Source: a virus. Taken from it: a stretch of DNA of 64,000 nt. The number at the start of each line of letters is the position of its first letter. Positions within the stretch are counted from its first letter, which is position 1. The position numbers and the translations under genes are program-made. The notes under the pieces are model-generated. The model searched no databases and was not told the DNA's origin. It saw only the letters and a program-made list of their open reading frames with translations. Shown piece after piece: positions 8,586 to 15,556 of the stretch. The DNA is taken from positions 62,001-126,000 of the IMG/VR virus record IMGVR_UViG_3300022562_002256; one strand, 5' to 3'.

Positions 8586-9413
8586 TCATCGGCTGAGTAG
8601 CACGAAGCGGTGATCATCACCGTCGATGCCCCGCTCGGGCTCCGCGACGACGCGCGCCCCGCGTCGCGTCATGGCGTTGAGCACGCCAACCCAATCGGTC
8701 GATGACGGGCTGACGCCCGCGCGCTCGAGGCGGGGCACGATCTCGCCTCGCCACAGCAAGCCGAGCGGGCCAGATGAGCACAACTCGTAGAACACCGCAC
8801 CGGCCAGCAGAACCACGTCGATCCCCTCACCCCTCCCGATAGGGTGCGACCGCGCGAGCGTTGCGGCGTGGCGACACTCTGGCGTGGGTGATACAACGTC
8901 GTAGCCAGCATCCCGAAGGACGGACCACGCTCGCAGAAGAGTGGAGGCTGTCGACGGCTCCCACCGCGCTGCCCGCGACGGGCCGCCGCCCTCGCCCCAG
9001 AACAGCGCCCACCGAGCGGGCTCCCCGGGGGCGACATCAACGACCACCCCTGGAGCCCCACCGCGCCCAGTCGGTATGCCCGCCTGGCGGAGCACGGCAT
9101 TGGCGTGCGCGAGCGCCGCTGGGCGAGACGTAGCATTGGCGCTGAGCACGGGCCGGCCGGGCGGTGTGCAGAACGACGTCGGACCGAGATCATCGAGTGG
9201 CAGTCCGGTCAGCTCACGGAGCACGCACCATGCGGCCCAGCGAGGCCAGCCCCCCTGCTCGGGCCACTTGAATTGGCGACCAAACAGTTGGCGCGCGTAG
9301 ATGTCGGCGACGACAGCCAGTTGCCATTGGCTTGGGCTGTCCCCGCCGCCGACGGCCAGCGCGTGCCGAAGCAGCGCCCGTCGCACGACCTGGGGGTCAT
9401 CGTGTGCGCTCAC
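8586..9413 (-). CDS. Hypothetical protein, 275 aa
   Basis: GTG 9413 overlaps the stop of a 12-codon ORF by GTGA. Trp-rich N-terminal third (WPEQGGWPRWAAWCVLREL), helical remainder, no catalytic motif or signal that I recognise. Separated from the SSB promoter by about 60 nt. The promoter at 9469-9497 drives it through a short leader containing two micro-ORFs. Confidence 0.65.
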   Translation of the reverse strand: MSAHDDPQVVRRALLRHALAVGGGDSPSQWQLAVVADIYARQLFGRQFKWPEQGGWPRWAAWCVLRELTGLPLDDLGPTSFCTPPGRPVLSANATSRPAALAHANAVLRQAGIPTGRGGAPGVVVDVAPGEPARWALFWGEGGGPSRAARWEPSTASTLLRAWSVLRDAGYDVVSPTPECRHAATLARSHPIGRGEGIDVVLLAGAVFYELCSSGPLGLLWRGEIVPRLERAGVSPSSTDWVGVLNAMTRRGARVVAEPERGIDGDDHRFVLLSR

Positions 9414-9448
9414 GGGTGCCCCGCAAGCGACCGAAGGTATCGTCTCAT
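9410..9448 (-). CDS. 12-codon leader peptide ORF
   Basis: ATG 9448 encodes MRRYLRSLAGHP and stops with a TGA that overlaps the GTG of the 275-aa gene. A still smaller ORF (MSL, 9445-9456) with a GAGAAGGA Shine-Dalgarno overlaps its start by ATGA. The only good ribosome-binding site is before MSL, so ribosomes would pass through both by re-initiation. Whether the peptides matter is unknown. Confidence 0.4.
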   Translation of the reverse strand: MRRYLRSLAGHP

Positions 9449-9468
9449 AGGCTCATTCCTTCTCCCGA

Positions 9469-9497
9469 CCAATAACCATCCAACGTCGCCTCGTCAA
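9469..9497 (-). promoter_or_regulatory. Sigma-70-like promoter
   Basis: TTGACG at 9492-9497, 17-nt spacer ending GGT, TATTGG at 9469-9474. Drives the leader micro-ORFs and the 275-aa gene. Confidence 0.65.
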
Positions 9498-9748
9498 TCG
9501 GACACCGTGCCCCACAGCCCGAGCTGCCCGCCGCGCAAGCCGACACGTGCGCGACGCGTGGCCCACGCCTTCGCCATGCGCGCTACCGCTCCAACGCGGA
9601 GCCTGCACCGGCGGCAATATCCGCGATGTGGTGGCCCAGTCGTGCGCCCCACGACGTCGCGCGCTGGCTTGCCACACCCCGCCGCACAAGCACCCCGCTG
9701 CTCGGTCAACACCCGGGCCCGCTCGCGCCGCCACTCGGGGCCGGTCAT
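9494..9748 (-). CDS. Degenerate HNH-like zinc protein, 84 aa
   Basis: Starts MTGPEWRRERARVLTEQ, resembling the first helix of small HNH proteins, followed by CAAGCGKPARDVVG and GYCRRCRLRVG. The cysteines could form the structural zinc knuckle, but the catalytic D-H and final N/H are not in place, so nuclease activity is doubtful. It starts 7 nt after the previous stop without a clear Shine-Dalgarno. Confidence 0.5.
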   Translation of the reverse strand: MTGPEWRRERARVLTEQRGACAAGCGKPARDVVGRTTGPPHRGYCRRCRLRVGAVARMAKAWATRRARVGLRGGQLGLWGTVSD

Positions 9749-9755
9749 GGCGTGA

Positions 9756-11069
9756 TTATTGCAGAACGGTGAGCGCGGCAGGGGGGGCAGCCGCGTCGAC
9801 GTGGTAGTAAACCGTCTCATCATTGACGGCGTTGACTCCGGAGGTCAGACGGCCCTCGGCGATGAGCTCGGTGGCGAGGTCGGGAAGGATCGTAAGGGCG
9901 TCGCAGCTCGGCACGACATCGGCTGACGCCTCGATGGCCGCTCCGAGCTGCGATCGCTCTACGCCGGCAGCGGCAGCAGCGAGGATACTCTCCTCGAGGA
10001 GTTCCTTGAGGTTGGCCCGAAGTGCGCCTGTGATCGCCAGCCTTGGCGGCGGCGCTGCCGTGGTCGGCGAGGGAGGGGGCTCCGGGGTATCGACCGATGG
10101 CACGCTCACCAGCGTGCCCAGCCGCCCCTTCTCCCCCTCGCACAGATCGTATGTCGATGCCTTCGCGATGTCGGCTTCGCTCATCTCGCGAGCCGCGTAT
10201 TCGTGCCCTGTGGCGAGCACGCCGGCAGTCGTCGGGCTGATGCCAGCCGTGAACAGGGCCCGCGCTTCTTCGGTGTCCACGGTGTCCAGCGGGCCGTTGA
10301 CCGCGATGACCAGTCGCACGGCGGCCGTGGGAGCGTTCCACGCGTTCGACTCGGTGGACACAAACGTCGGGGCGGCCGGGGTGTCCCCACCAGCGTAGGG
10401 CCCCGGAGCCGACGGTGTGGACGGCGCCGCCACGGCCTCCAGTTTGGCTTTCTTGGGGCGCTTGGCTTTCTTGGCGGGTTCACTCCCGGCCTCCGTGTCA
10501 TCGTCGGCGGTGGCGTCATTCCCGGCGCCGGAAGGGGCATCGAGGAGTTCATCGAGCGGCCCGACCACTTTGAGCAGCGCTTCGAGCGCTGCATCGGGCT
10601 CGAGGGCGCCGAGGTACTCATCGAGGTTGCCTGGGTCCTGCGACTCGAGCTCGGGGATGGCGGGGGCTGGCACGTCGGGGGCGGCGTCGACACCGGGGAG
10701 AGGCGTCTGCGCGCGCCGCCGGAGCCACTCCGACTCTTTCGATGTGATGCGGCGTGGCTCGCCCACCACCTCGTTCGTGTCCTCGCGAACGACGTAGACC
10801 ATGCCCGCATCGGTGTCGATCTCGACACGGCAGTCGACTCCGACGAAAATGGTCTTCGCTTCCCATCGCGGAAGCAAGCCGAAGATGTCCTCGTCGATCC
10901 GCTTCACCTTGTCGCCAAGGACTTTGGTGGCGGCGGCCTTCAGCGCTTTGACCTCTTTGTGGCGCCGCAGCAGCCTTTTTACCGCTTGCCCAATGCGGAG
11001 ATCCTCCTCCGCCGTCATCTTCGTCTCGACCGTGCGGCGTGCGGTCCCCATCAAGATCCGATCTGCCAT
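9756..11069 (-). CDS. Hypothetical protein, 437 aa, first gene of the leftward operon
   Basis: ATG 11069 with GAGGAG 5-10 nt upstream. The N-terminal 110 residues are basic and ordered (LRIGQAVKRLLRRHKEVKAL, then KTIFVGVDCRVEID). A disordered Ala/Pro/Asp linker with a lysine-rich patch (AKKAKRPKKAKL) follows, then an Ala-rich helical C-terminal half. The first position behind the strongest leftward promoter and the basic patch would fit an early DNA-binding or host-takeover protein, but no family was recognised. Confidence 0.7.
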   Translation of the reverse strand: MADRILMGTARRTVETKMTAEEDLRIGQAVKRLLRRHKEVKALKAAATKVLGDKVKRIDEDIFGLLPRWEAKTIFVGVDCRVEIDTDAGMVYVVREDTNEVVGEPRRITSKESEWLRRRAQTPLPGVDAAPDVPAPAIPELESQDPGNLDEYLGALEPDAALEALLKVVGPLDELLDAPSGAGNDATADDDTEAGSEPAKKAKRPKKAKLEAVAAPSTPSAPGPYAGGDTPAAPTFVSTESNAWNAPTAAVRLVIAVNGPLDTVDTEEARALFTAGISPTTAGVLATGHEYAAREMSEADIAKASTYDLCEGEKGRLGTLVSVPSVDTPEPPPSPTTAAPPPRLAITGALRANLKELLEESILAAAAAGVERSQLGAAIEASADVVPSCDALTILPDLATELIAEGRLTSGVNAVNDETVYYHVDAAAPPAALTVLQ

Positions 11070-11123
11070 GTAATCTCCTCGTTTTGCGTGGCGCCCACGA
11101 GCGGCGCACCCTCGTGATGCGGC

Positions 11124-11152
11124 AGGCTAACCACTCTGTCGGCTCTCCGCAA
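11124..11152 (-). promoter_or_regulatory. Leftward sigma-70-like promoter
   Basis: TTGCGG at 11147-11152, 17-nt spacer ending GTGGT, TAGCCT at 11124-11129. It opens the leftward operon and sits 14 nt from the rightward promoter. Confidence 0.6.
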
Positions 11153-11165
11153 GTCGACAATGCCC

Positions 11166-11194
11166 TTGACACGTCGCCGCGGCATGGTTAGGGT
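11166..11194 (+). promoter_or_regulatory. Rightward sigma-70-like promoter
   Basis: Consensus TTGACA at 11166-11171, 17-nt spacer ending ATGGT, TAGGGT at 11189-11194. It starts the rightward genes. With the promoter at 11124-11152 it forms a back-to-back divergent control point. Confidence 0.65.
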
Positions 11195-11207
11195 CAAACC
11201 GGAAGCA

Positions 11208-11657
11208 ATGACCACCTATTTCGACCAAATGGAGGAGGCGCTCCGGGCGGTGGACACTGGGTCCACCGAGGCGATGGACATGCTCTGGGACATCGACGCG
11301 CGCATCGTCCGCGACGTCTCCTTGGCTGCGGTCTTTCCGCCTGTACCGGCACGCGGCGCGAGCCCCGCTCGTGGTGGATGTCCACCCGCGTTCGCACGTG
11401 CGATCCATCGCATGGTGGCGGAGCATAGCCTTGTGGCGTGGGACGGGCGGCCGAATGGGCCAGACTATCCCGACGAGCGCGCCCACCGAGACGCGCTGCT
11501 TCAGATGGCGTGGAATTTGCATCTTCTTTTTCACGACCTTGCCCACGACCCGGATTGGCCCTACGGTGACAACCCCATCGTACCCCTGGACTACCTGTTG
11601 GGCGACGCCGCCGAGGGGTGGGACGAGTTCATCCCAACACCGGAACTCCTGCCCTGA
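11208..11657 (+). CDS. Hypothetical protein, 149 aa
   Basis: ATG 11208 follows a GGAAG Shine-Dalgarno; an upstream ATG lies inside the -10 box and is rejected. Acidic helical N-terminus (MTTYFDQMEEALRAVD) and a His/Asp-rich stretch, LLFHDLAHDPDWPYGDN, which could bind metal but matches no family I know. First gene of the rightward operon. Confidence 0.65.
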   Translation: MTTYFDQMEEALRAVDTGSTEAMDMLWDIDARIVRDVSLAAVFPPVPARGASPARGGCPPAFARAIHRMVAEHSLVAWDGRPNGPDYPDERAHRDALLQMAWNLHLLFHDLAHDPDWPYGDNPIVPLDYLLGDAAEGWDEFIPTPELLP

Positions 11658-11659
11658 AC

Positions 11660-12196
11660 ATGCTCTATATTTTTGACGCAGACGGGACGCTTCGGCGATG
11701 CCTGGTTCCGACACAGCCGTGTCCTCACACCCAGGCAGAGTGGGCGCTCATGCCCGGGGTACTACAGCGGATGGCGCAGATCGACTGGACAGCCAACAAC
11801 TTCGGCATAGCGAGCAACCAAGCCGGTGTCGGGAAGGGCCTGCTGTCCGAAGTGGTGGCGCTGGAGTTGTTGGTGTCCCTCGCGCACACGGTGACTGGCC
11901 AGTGGCCGCCCGTCGGCGCCGTGCGGATGTGCCCTCACAACCACCACGTAGACACATGTTGGTGTCGCAAACCGTCGCCGTGGATGCTTTGGGAGATCAT
12001 GCGTTGCTATGGTGTCCCTCGCGCGGCGGACGGGACGGTGAGGAGCGATGTCATGTTTGTCGGTGACATGGACACCGACCGTCAAGCTGCCCTTGGGGCG
12101 CGGGTGATGTTCACGTGGGCCTGGGACTTTTTCGGGTCAACCAAGGAGGCGTGGGAGCGCGCCATCGGCTACGTGCCGACTTCGGGCCCGTCGTGA
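11660..12196 (+). CDS. HAD-superfamily phosphatase, HisB-N/GmhB type
   Basis: 178 aa. Motif 1 FDADGTLR (nucleophile Asp6, acid Asp8), motif 2 region IASNQAGVGKG, a GmhB-like zinc loop with CPHNHHVDTCWCRKP, and motif 4 VGDMDTDRQAA. These match small phosphatases acting on phosphosugars, histidinol phosphate or DNA 3'-phosphate ends (PNKP family). In a phage, end-processing or nucleotide or sugar metabolism is equally possible; no kinase partner is seen. Starts 2 nt after the previous stop. Confidence 0.85.
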   Translation: MLYIFDADGTLRRCLVPTQPCPHTQAEWALMPGVLQRMAQIDWTANNFGIASNQAGVGKGLLSEVVALELLVSLAHTVTGQWPPVGAVRMCPHNHHVDTCWCRKPSPWMLWEIMRCYGVPRAADGTVRSDVMFVGDMDTDRQAALGARVMFTWAWDFFGSTKEAWERAIGYVPTSGPS

Positions 12197-12570
12197 CCAC
12201 ATCCATCCACGCTCGCTCGCGATCCGTGGACCTATGGCGCATCATGTACGCTGCGCGCGGGGCCGCTCCGGGGCGATGGTCGGCGGAGCAGACCGCGGCG
12301 CATCAGGAGTGGGAGCGGCGGGTTGAGATGGCCGACCACGAGCACGGCGCGGGGGCAAGCGCCGGCAAGGCGGCGCGGTACGACGCGTACGCGGCTGGGC
12401 GCGAGGACGAGGAGGCTGTCCGATGCGAGGACATCCGAATCGCGCGCGAGCTTTACCACGCGCTCGAGTCGGCGCTTGCGCGGCCCGACCGGGCAATTGA
12501 CATATTGCGTGACGCCCTGCGCAGCATGACTTTGCGGGACGTCATGCGCTTGCGACCGGGGACACGGTGA
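12193..12570 (+). CDS. Hypothetical protein, 125 aa
   Basis: GTG 12193 overlaps the HAD stop (GTGA). Highly charged and helical (WERRVEMADHEHGAG, then IRIARELYHALESALARPDRAIDI broken here). No motif. Co-translated with the JAMM gene through another GTGA overlap. Confidence 0.55.
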   Translation: MTTSIHARSRSVDLWRIMYAARGAAPGRWSAEQTAAHQEWERRVEMADHEHGAGASAGKAARYDAYAAGREDEEAVRCEDIRIARELYHALESALARPDRAIDILRDALRSMTLRDVMRLRPGTR

Positions 12571-13130
12571 GGGTTCACAGCACGTGGCTGGGCGACAGCG
12601 CGTGTGCAGGACGTCCACTGCCGTCCTTTACGGTTCGCATCGGCCTCGGTGCCTACCGGGCCATGGTCGCCTTCGCGCGACGGGCGTGGCCCAACGAGAC
12701 GGGCAGCGCGCTTGTGGGCACGTGCTCGGACGACGGCTTGGTTGCCACCGTGGTGCGCGTCATGCCCCGCGAGTTCGTGGCGATCGGCGGCCCGCGGGAC
12801 TGCCTGGTGGGAAACATGCCCGGGGAGCGCGATTACTTTGCCCGGCTGTTCCAGCGCAGCCGTGGTCGGGTGTTTTTCGCCGGGGCATGGCATAGCCACC
12901 CCGGTGGCGCCGCCCGGTTGAGCGAGGTGGACTGGTACGCGGCGCAACGGATCGCGGAGACCCCCGCCGCGGAATGCCCGGTGGTGATTCTCGCGGTGCT
13001 TGCGCTCGCCACAAACGGAGAGGCGTCGCTCGGGGTGAACGTGTATTCGCGGAAAGATGGTCGAATACCACTGCTGCGCGTAGAGCTGCGCGTAGACGGG
13101 GCGCCGGAGGAGTGTCATGGGCATCGATGA
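12567..13130 (+). CDS. JAB/JAMM metallopeptidase-fold protein
   Basis: 187 aa. The full JAMM zinc signature is present: Glu44 in NETGSALVG, then H109-x-H111-P followed by S119-x-x-D122 (HSHPGGAARLSEVD). This defines MPN/JAB peptidases that cut isopeptide or C-terminal tails from ubiquitin-like proteins; other phage JAB domains process tail-associated proteins. No tail gene is adjacent: neighbours are a HAD phosphatase and a methyltransferase. GTG 12567 overlaps the previous stop. Confidence 0.88.
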   Translation: MRVHSTWLGDSACAGRPLPSFTVRIGLGAYRAMVAFARRAWPNETGSALVGTCSDDGLVATVVRVMPREFVAIGGPRDCLVGNMPGERDYFARLFQRSRGRVFFAGAWHSHPGGAARLSEVDWYAAQRIAETPAAECPVVILAVLALATNGEASLGVNVYSRKDGRIPLLRVELRVDGAPEECHGHR

Positions 13131-14397
13131 CCTGGTGGGGTGTTATCCGGCGTTTGGCGGCAAGCGCGACCCAGCGCCGGAGGTGTGGCGCAGGTTTGGC
13201 CGGGTCAGGCAGTACATCGAGCCCTGTTGCTTTTCGGCGGCGGTCTTGCTGCTCGCTCCCGAGCCAGCGTCGCTCGAGGTGATTGGTGACGTAAACGGAT
13301 TTGTCGCCAATTTCTGGAGGGCGGTCAAGCACCAGCCGGGAGAGGTGGCGCGGTGGGCGGACTACCCCGTGTCGCACATCGACCTTGGGGCGCGGCATGT
13401 GTGGCTCATGGCGCAGCGCGACCGGCTCGGGGCGAGTCTACAGGACCCCGACTGGCCGGGTGATGCCAAGGTCGCCGGTTGGTGGTTGTGGGGTCAGTGC
13501 TGCTGGATCGGGTCCGGGTGGTGCGAGTGGACGGGGGAGGTGCCTCACGTCGCGGATGCTGGGCTCGGCGTGCAAGCGATCGGGAAGGTGCCTCACGTGA
13601 CCGACGGCGGGCAGGGTGTACAGCCTGTACACCCTGCGTCGATGAGCATCCAGGCGCTGGGTAAGATCCCACTGGTGGGCAATGCCGGCCGGGGGATACA
13701 GCCTGTATCCCCCGGCGAGGACGTGGAACAATCCACTGCTGGCTGTGTACAGGCGCTCGGCAAGACACCACTGGTCACCACCGGCAAGGGGGTTCAGGCC
13801 ATGGGGCAGATCCCGTTCCTAAGCACTCCGGGGATGGGTGTGCAGGCCAGCGGCCACGTCACCCATCCCCGGAGTGTCGACAGCATCCAAGCGATGGGCC
13901 AGATCCCGCTCGTTGGCAACGCTGGCAGGGGCGTGCAGCCTGCACGCCCCTCATCCCTTGTGGACGCGGTGCTCGACATCCCGGGCGACTTGCTCACGTC
14001 GGCGGGACGCGTCGCGTGGGTATGGCTTCATCGCCTCGCTGCTCGGCTCGAGCGGGTGCGCGTCATCCACGGCGACTGGACGCGTACGCTCAACCATCAC
14101 TACGGTGGTGACGACACGGCGGTATTCCTCGATCCGCCCTACGAGGGCTACGAGGGGCTGTACCGGGCGGGATCAATCGCACAGGCTATGGCCGAGTGGG
14201 CGCGTGCCAACGCAAACCTAAAGGTCGCGCTTTGTGGCCACGGGGGCGACTACGACATGCCCGGCTGGGACGTGTACAAGTGGAGCCGTAGGCGGAACAC
14301 CTACGGTGGTGCCGGCACGAAGGACGCTGAGTGCATCTGGTTCTCGCCAGCGTGCCTTAAGCCGAGGACGGCGGGAAGGCAGACGAGTCTGTTTTGA
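13117..14397 (+). CDS. Dam-like (D12 class) adenine-N6 DNA methyltransferase with a palindromic-repeat insert
   Basis: 426 aa. N-terminus YPAFGGKR and YIEPCCFSAAVLLL correspond to the FGGK and EPFxGSG motifs of D12 enzymes, VNGFVANFWRAV to the second conserved helix, and FLDPPYEGYEG (DPPY about 339-342) to the catalytic loop. The SAM loop is altered (EPCCFSAA), so activity is not certain. Residues about 143-281, where a target-recognition domain normally lies, are replaced by repeats such as IQALGKIPLVGNAGRGIQP, encoded by perfect DNA palindromes. Overlaps the JAMM gene by 14 nt. Confidence 0.85.
   Translation: MGIDDLVGCYPAFGGKRDPAPEVWRRFGRVRQYIEPCCFSAAVLLLAPEPASLEVIGDVNGFVANFWRAVKHQPGEVARWADYPVSHIDLGARHVWLMAQRDRLGASLQDPDWPGDAKVAGWWLWGQCCWIGSGWCEWTGEVPHVADAGLGVQAIGKVPHVTDGGQGVQPVHPASMSIQALGKIPLVGNAGRGIQPVSPGEDVEQSTAGCVQALGKTPLVTTGKGVQAMGQIPFLSTPGMGVQASGHVTHPRSVDSIQAMGQIPLVGNAGRGVQPARPSSLVDAVLDIPGDLLTSAGRVAWVWLHRLAARLERVRVIHGDWTRTLNHHYGGDDTAVFLDPPYEGYEGLYRAGSIAQAMAEWARANANLKVALCGHGGDYDMPGWDVYKWSRRRNTYGGAGTKDAECIWFSPACLKPRTAGRQTSLF
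13611..13637. repeat. Coding palindrome 1 in the methyltransferase gene
   Basis: 13-bp perfect arms (GCAGGGTGTACAG and complement) around a single C. Shares the core CAG-C-CTG with palindromes 2 and 4. Confidence 0.85.
13688..13716. repeat. Coding palindrome 2 in the methyltransferase gene
   Basis: 14-bp perfect arms (GCCGGGGGATACAG and complement) around a single C. Same core as palindrome 1. Confidence 0.85.
13825..13875. repeat. Coding palindrome 3 in the methyltransferase gene
   Basis: 16-bp perfect arms (ACTCCGGGGATGGGTG, 13825-13840, and its complement, 13860-13875) around a 19-nt loop; longer loop than the others. Confidence 0.85.
13927..13951. repeat. Coding palindrome 4 in the methyltransferase gene
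   Basis: 12-bp perfect arms (AGGGGCGTGCAG and complement) around a single C. Confidence 0.85.
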
Positions 14398-14798
14398 TTG
14401 GCGCGCGGTCGAGCACTGGCATGTTGAGCAACACGGTGTTGCCGCAATTCGTGCAGATGAGTGCCACACACGAAAGCGCCATCGCTTTGCCCCCCTGCGG
14501 GATCGTAGCGCCCGTTGAACGCGGCGCGTGCTGCCTCCCAGTCGTGGCCTGCGTACACCAACTCGGCGTGGGCCCGGATGCGGCGGTACGCCTCACGGCT
14601 GCCGAATGGCGCGTCACCGCGCGCGCTGTCCGCCTCGGTGCTGCCGGTGCCGACGGGCCAGCGGTAGACTTCGAGACGGGCGGGGCGGCCGAGCCCCCAG
14701 ACCAGCAGCAGTTGGTGGTGCTGGTGGAAGTTTTCTTGGGCGTAGCCGAACAGCGCGAGGCCGCGGCGACGCCGCCATCGGGTGACGGTGGATGTCAT
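14301..14798 (-). CDS. Hypothetical protein, leaderless, possibly frameshifted at its end
   Basis: 165 codons from ATG 14798, 6 nt after a TACGTT -10 box and with no Shine-Dalgarno. The N-terminal 110 residues look authentic (GLALFGYAQENFHQHHQLL, then AHAELVYAGHDWEAARAAFN). After DPAGG the composition changes and the frame overlaps the converging methyltransferase by 97 nt. A run of six G (near 14498) lies just before this point, and the neighbouring frame encodes a tidy zinc protein. Either the reading frame shifts here or the true protein is shorter. Function unknown. Confidence 0.5.
   Translation of the reverse strand: MTSTVTRWRRRRGLALFGYAQENFHQHHQLLLVWGLGRPARLEVYRWPVGTGSTEADSARGDAPFGSREAYRRIRAHAELVYAGHDWEAARAAFNGRYDPAGGQSDGAFVCGTHLHELRQHRVAQHASARPRANQNRLVCLPAVLGLRHAGENQMHSASFVPAPP
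14357..14482 (-). CDS. Small zinc-ribbon-like protein, 41 aa, nested
   Basis: ATG 14482 is preceded by AGGGGGG at good distance. MALSCVALICTNCGNTVLL carries a C-x-x-C pair; a second pair is missing, so a full ribbon would need dimerisation. It is nested in another frame within the 3' part of the 14798 gene, and could instead be the C-terminus of that protein after a frameshift. Confidence 0.45.
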   Translation of the reverse strand: MALSCVALICTNCGNTVLLNMPVLDRAPIKTDSSAFPPSSA

Positions 14799-14804
14799 GT
14801 CAAC

Positions 14805-14833
14805 AACGTAACCACCGAGCCATGAGGGGGCAA
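14805..14833 (-). promoter_or_regulatory. Sigma-70-like promoter, leaderless
   Basis: TTGCCC at 14828-14833, 17-nt spacer ending GTGGT, TACGTT at 14805-14810, then 6 nt to ATG 14798. Confidence 0.6.
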
Positions 14834-14859
14834 CGGGCACCAGTGCGGGCTTGCGCGTT

Positions 14860-14892
14860 GCGCATGTCGTGCGCATGTTACGCGCATGGCAA
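14860..14892 (+). promoter_or_regulatory. Three 11-bp iterons at a gene start (operator candidate)
   Basis: GCGCATGTCGT, GCGCATGTTAC and GCGCATGGCAA follow each other with an exact 11-nt period, one helical turn. They cover the region just before and including the start of the 76-aa gene, so a protein bound there would block its expression. Confidence 0.55.
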
Positions 14893-15116
14893 TGAGCAAG
14901 GCCGGTGGCAACTTGGCTCGGGGTCGACCCGCACGTGGTCAGCGCGTGGGCCGCGCGGTGGTCAACCTCACGATGCACCCCGACGACAAGGCGCTGCTAG
15001 GACCACGGGGCAAGCGTGGTCGACGCGTGGCGCTCGCGCTCATGGTGCTACGGATCGCGCCGCCCGACTTGGTGGACCGAGCACGGGTGATGGTAGCGGA
15101 AAGGGATGAGGCATAG
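14886..15116 (+). CDS. Small basic protein, paralogue of the 64-aa protein at 20122
   Basis: 76 aa from ATG 14886 (ATG 14892 also possible). After a basic, Gly/Arg-rich N-terminus it contains LTMHPDDKALLGPRGKRGR and RVALALMVLRIAPPDLVD, which align along their length with LTLHPDDYKRLGIKGRQSR and MVALALAVLELAPEQLID of the gene at 20122. This resembles small ribbon-helix-helix-like phage proteins, so self-regulation through the iterons at its start is possible. Confidence 0.7.
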   Translation: MAMSKAGGNLARGRPARGQRVGRAVVNLTMHPDDKALLGPRGKRGRRVALALMVLRIAPPDLVDRARVMVAERDEA

Positions 15117-15119
15117 GCC

Positions 15120-15491
15120 ATGGCTGACGACGCCGGTCACGATCAGATCGTCGACGAAACATTGGCCGAACTGGGGCTGACTCGAACGGTGGTCGAGCCC
15201 GAAGTCGAGTTCCCCATCGAGCACGCCTGCCCTGGCCCGTTCTGCCCGCACAACCACTTCACGGTCGACAAATTCGCTCGTAAAGTCCTCTGTGGCCTTT
15301 GCGGCGTCGCGCTTGACCCGATCGACGTGCTCTTTGAGCTTTCGCTCAATCCGACATGGATCAAGCAGGCGTACGTCGAGCGTCGGCGCGTCGATGAAGA
15401 GGTGAGGGCGCTCCGTGTTGAAGTGTCCAAACTGCGGGCGGCGAGGCGTGCCGTTCTCAACAAGTCCAAACCTCCCCAAGGCGCACCATGA
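15120..15491 (+). CDS. Hypothetical zinc-binding protein, 123 aa
   Basis: Contains CPGPFCPHNH and VLCGLCGVALDP, likely four zinc ligands, then a coiled-coil C-terminus (VDEEVRALRVEVSKLRAARR). Starts 3 nt after the preceding stop. No family recognised; protein-protein or nucleic-acid contact is plausible. Next in line is a bridging ORF and then a sigma factor. Confidence 0.65.
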   Translation: MADDAGHDQIVDETLAELGLTRTVVEPEVEFPIEHACPGPFCPHNHFTVDKFARKVLCGLCGVALDPIDVLFELSLNPTWIKQAYVERRRVDEEVRALRVEVSKLRAARRAVLNKSKPPQGAP

Positions 15492-15556
15492 CCGAGGAAA
15501 GACCGCTTAGCCGCGGCGAGCTCCTTGACGTCGCGTTGGGCGGACGGCATATCTGA
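15488..15556 (+). CDS. 22-codon bridging ORF
   Basis: ATG 15488 overlaps the zinc gene stop by ATGA and its TGA shares one base with the ATG of the sigma factor (TGATG). The peptide begins MTEERPLSRGELLDVALG. Its exact fit between two genes suggests it carries ribosomes into the sigma factor gene. Confidence 0.5.
   Translation: MTEERPLSRGELLDVALGGRHI

Noticed and set aside
14886-14905. Promoter boxes within the GCGCATG repeats
   Set aside because: TTGCGC and TACGCG are present but spacing is 15 or 22 nt; the direct-repeat reading explains the sequence better.
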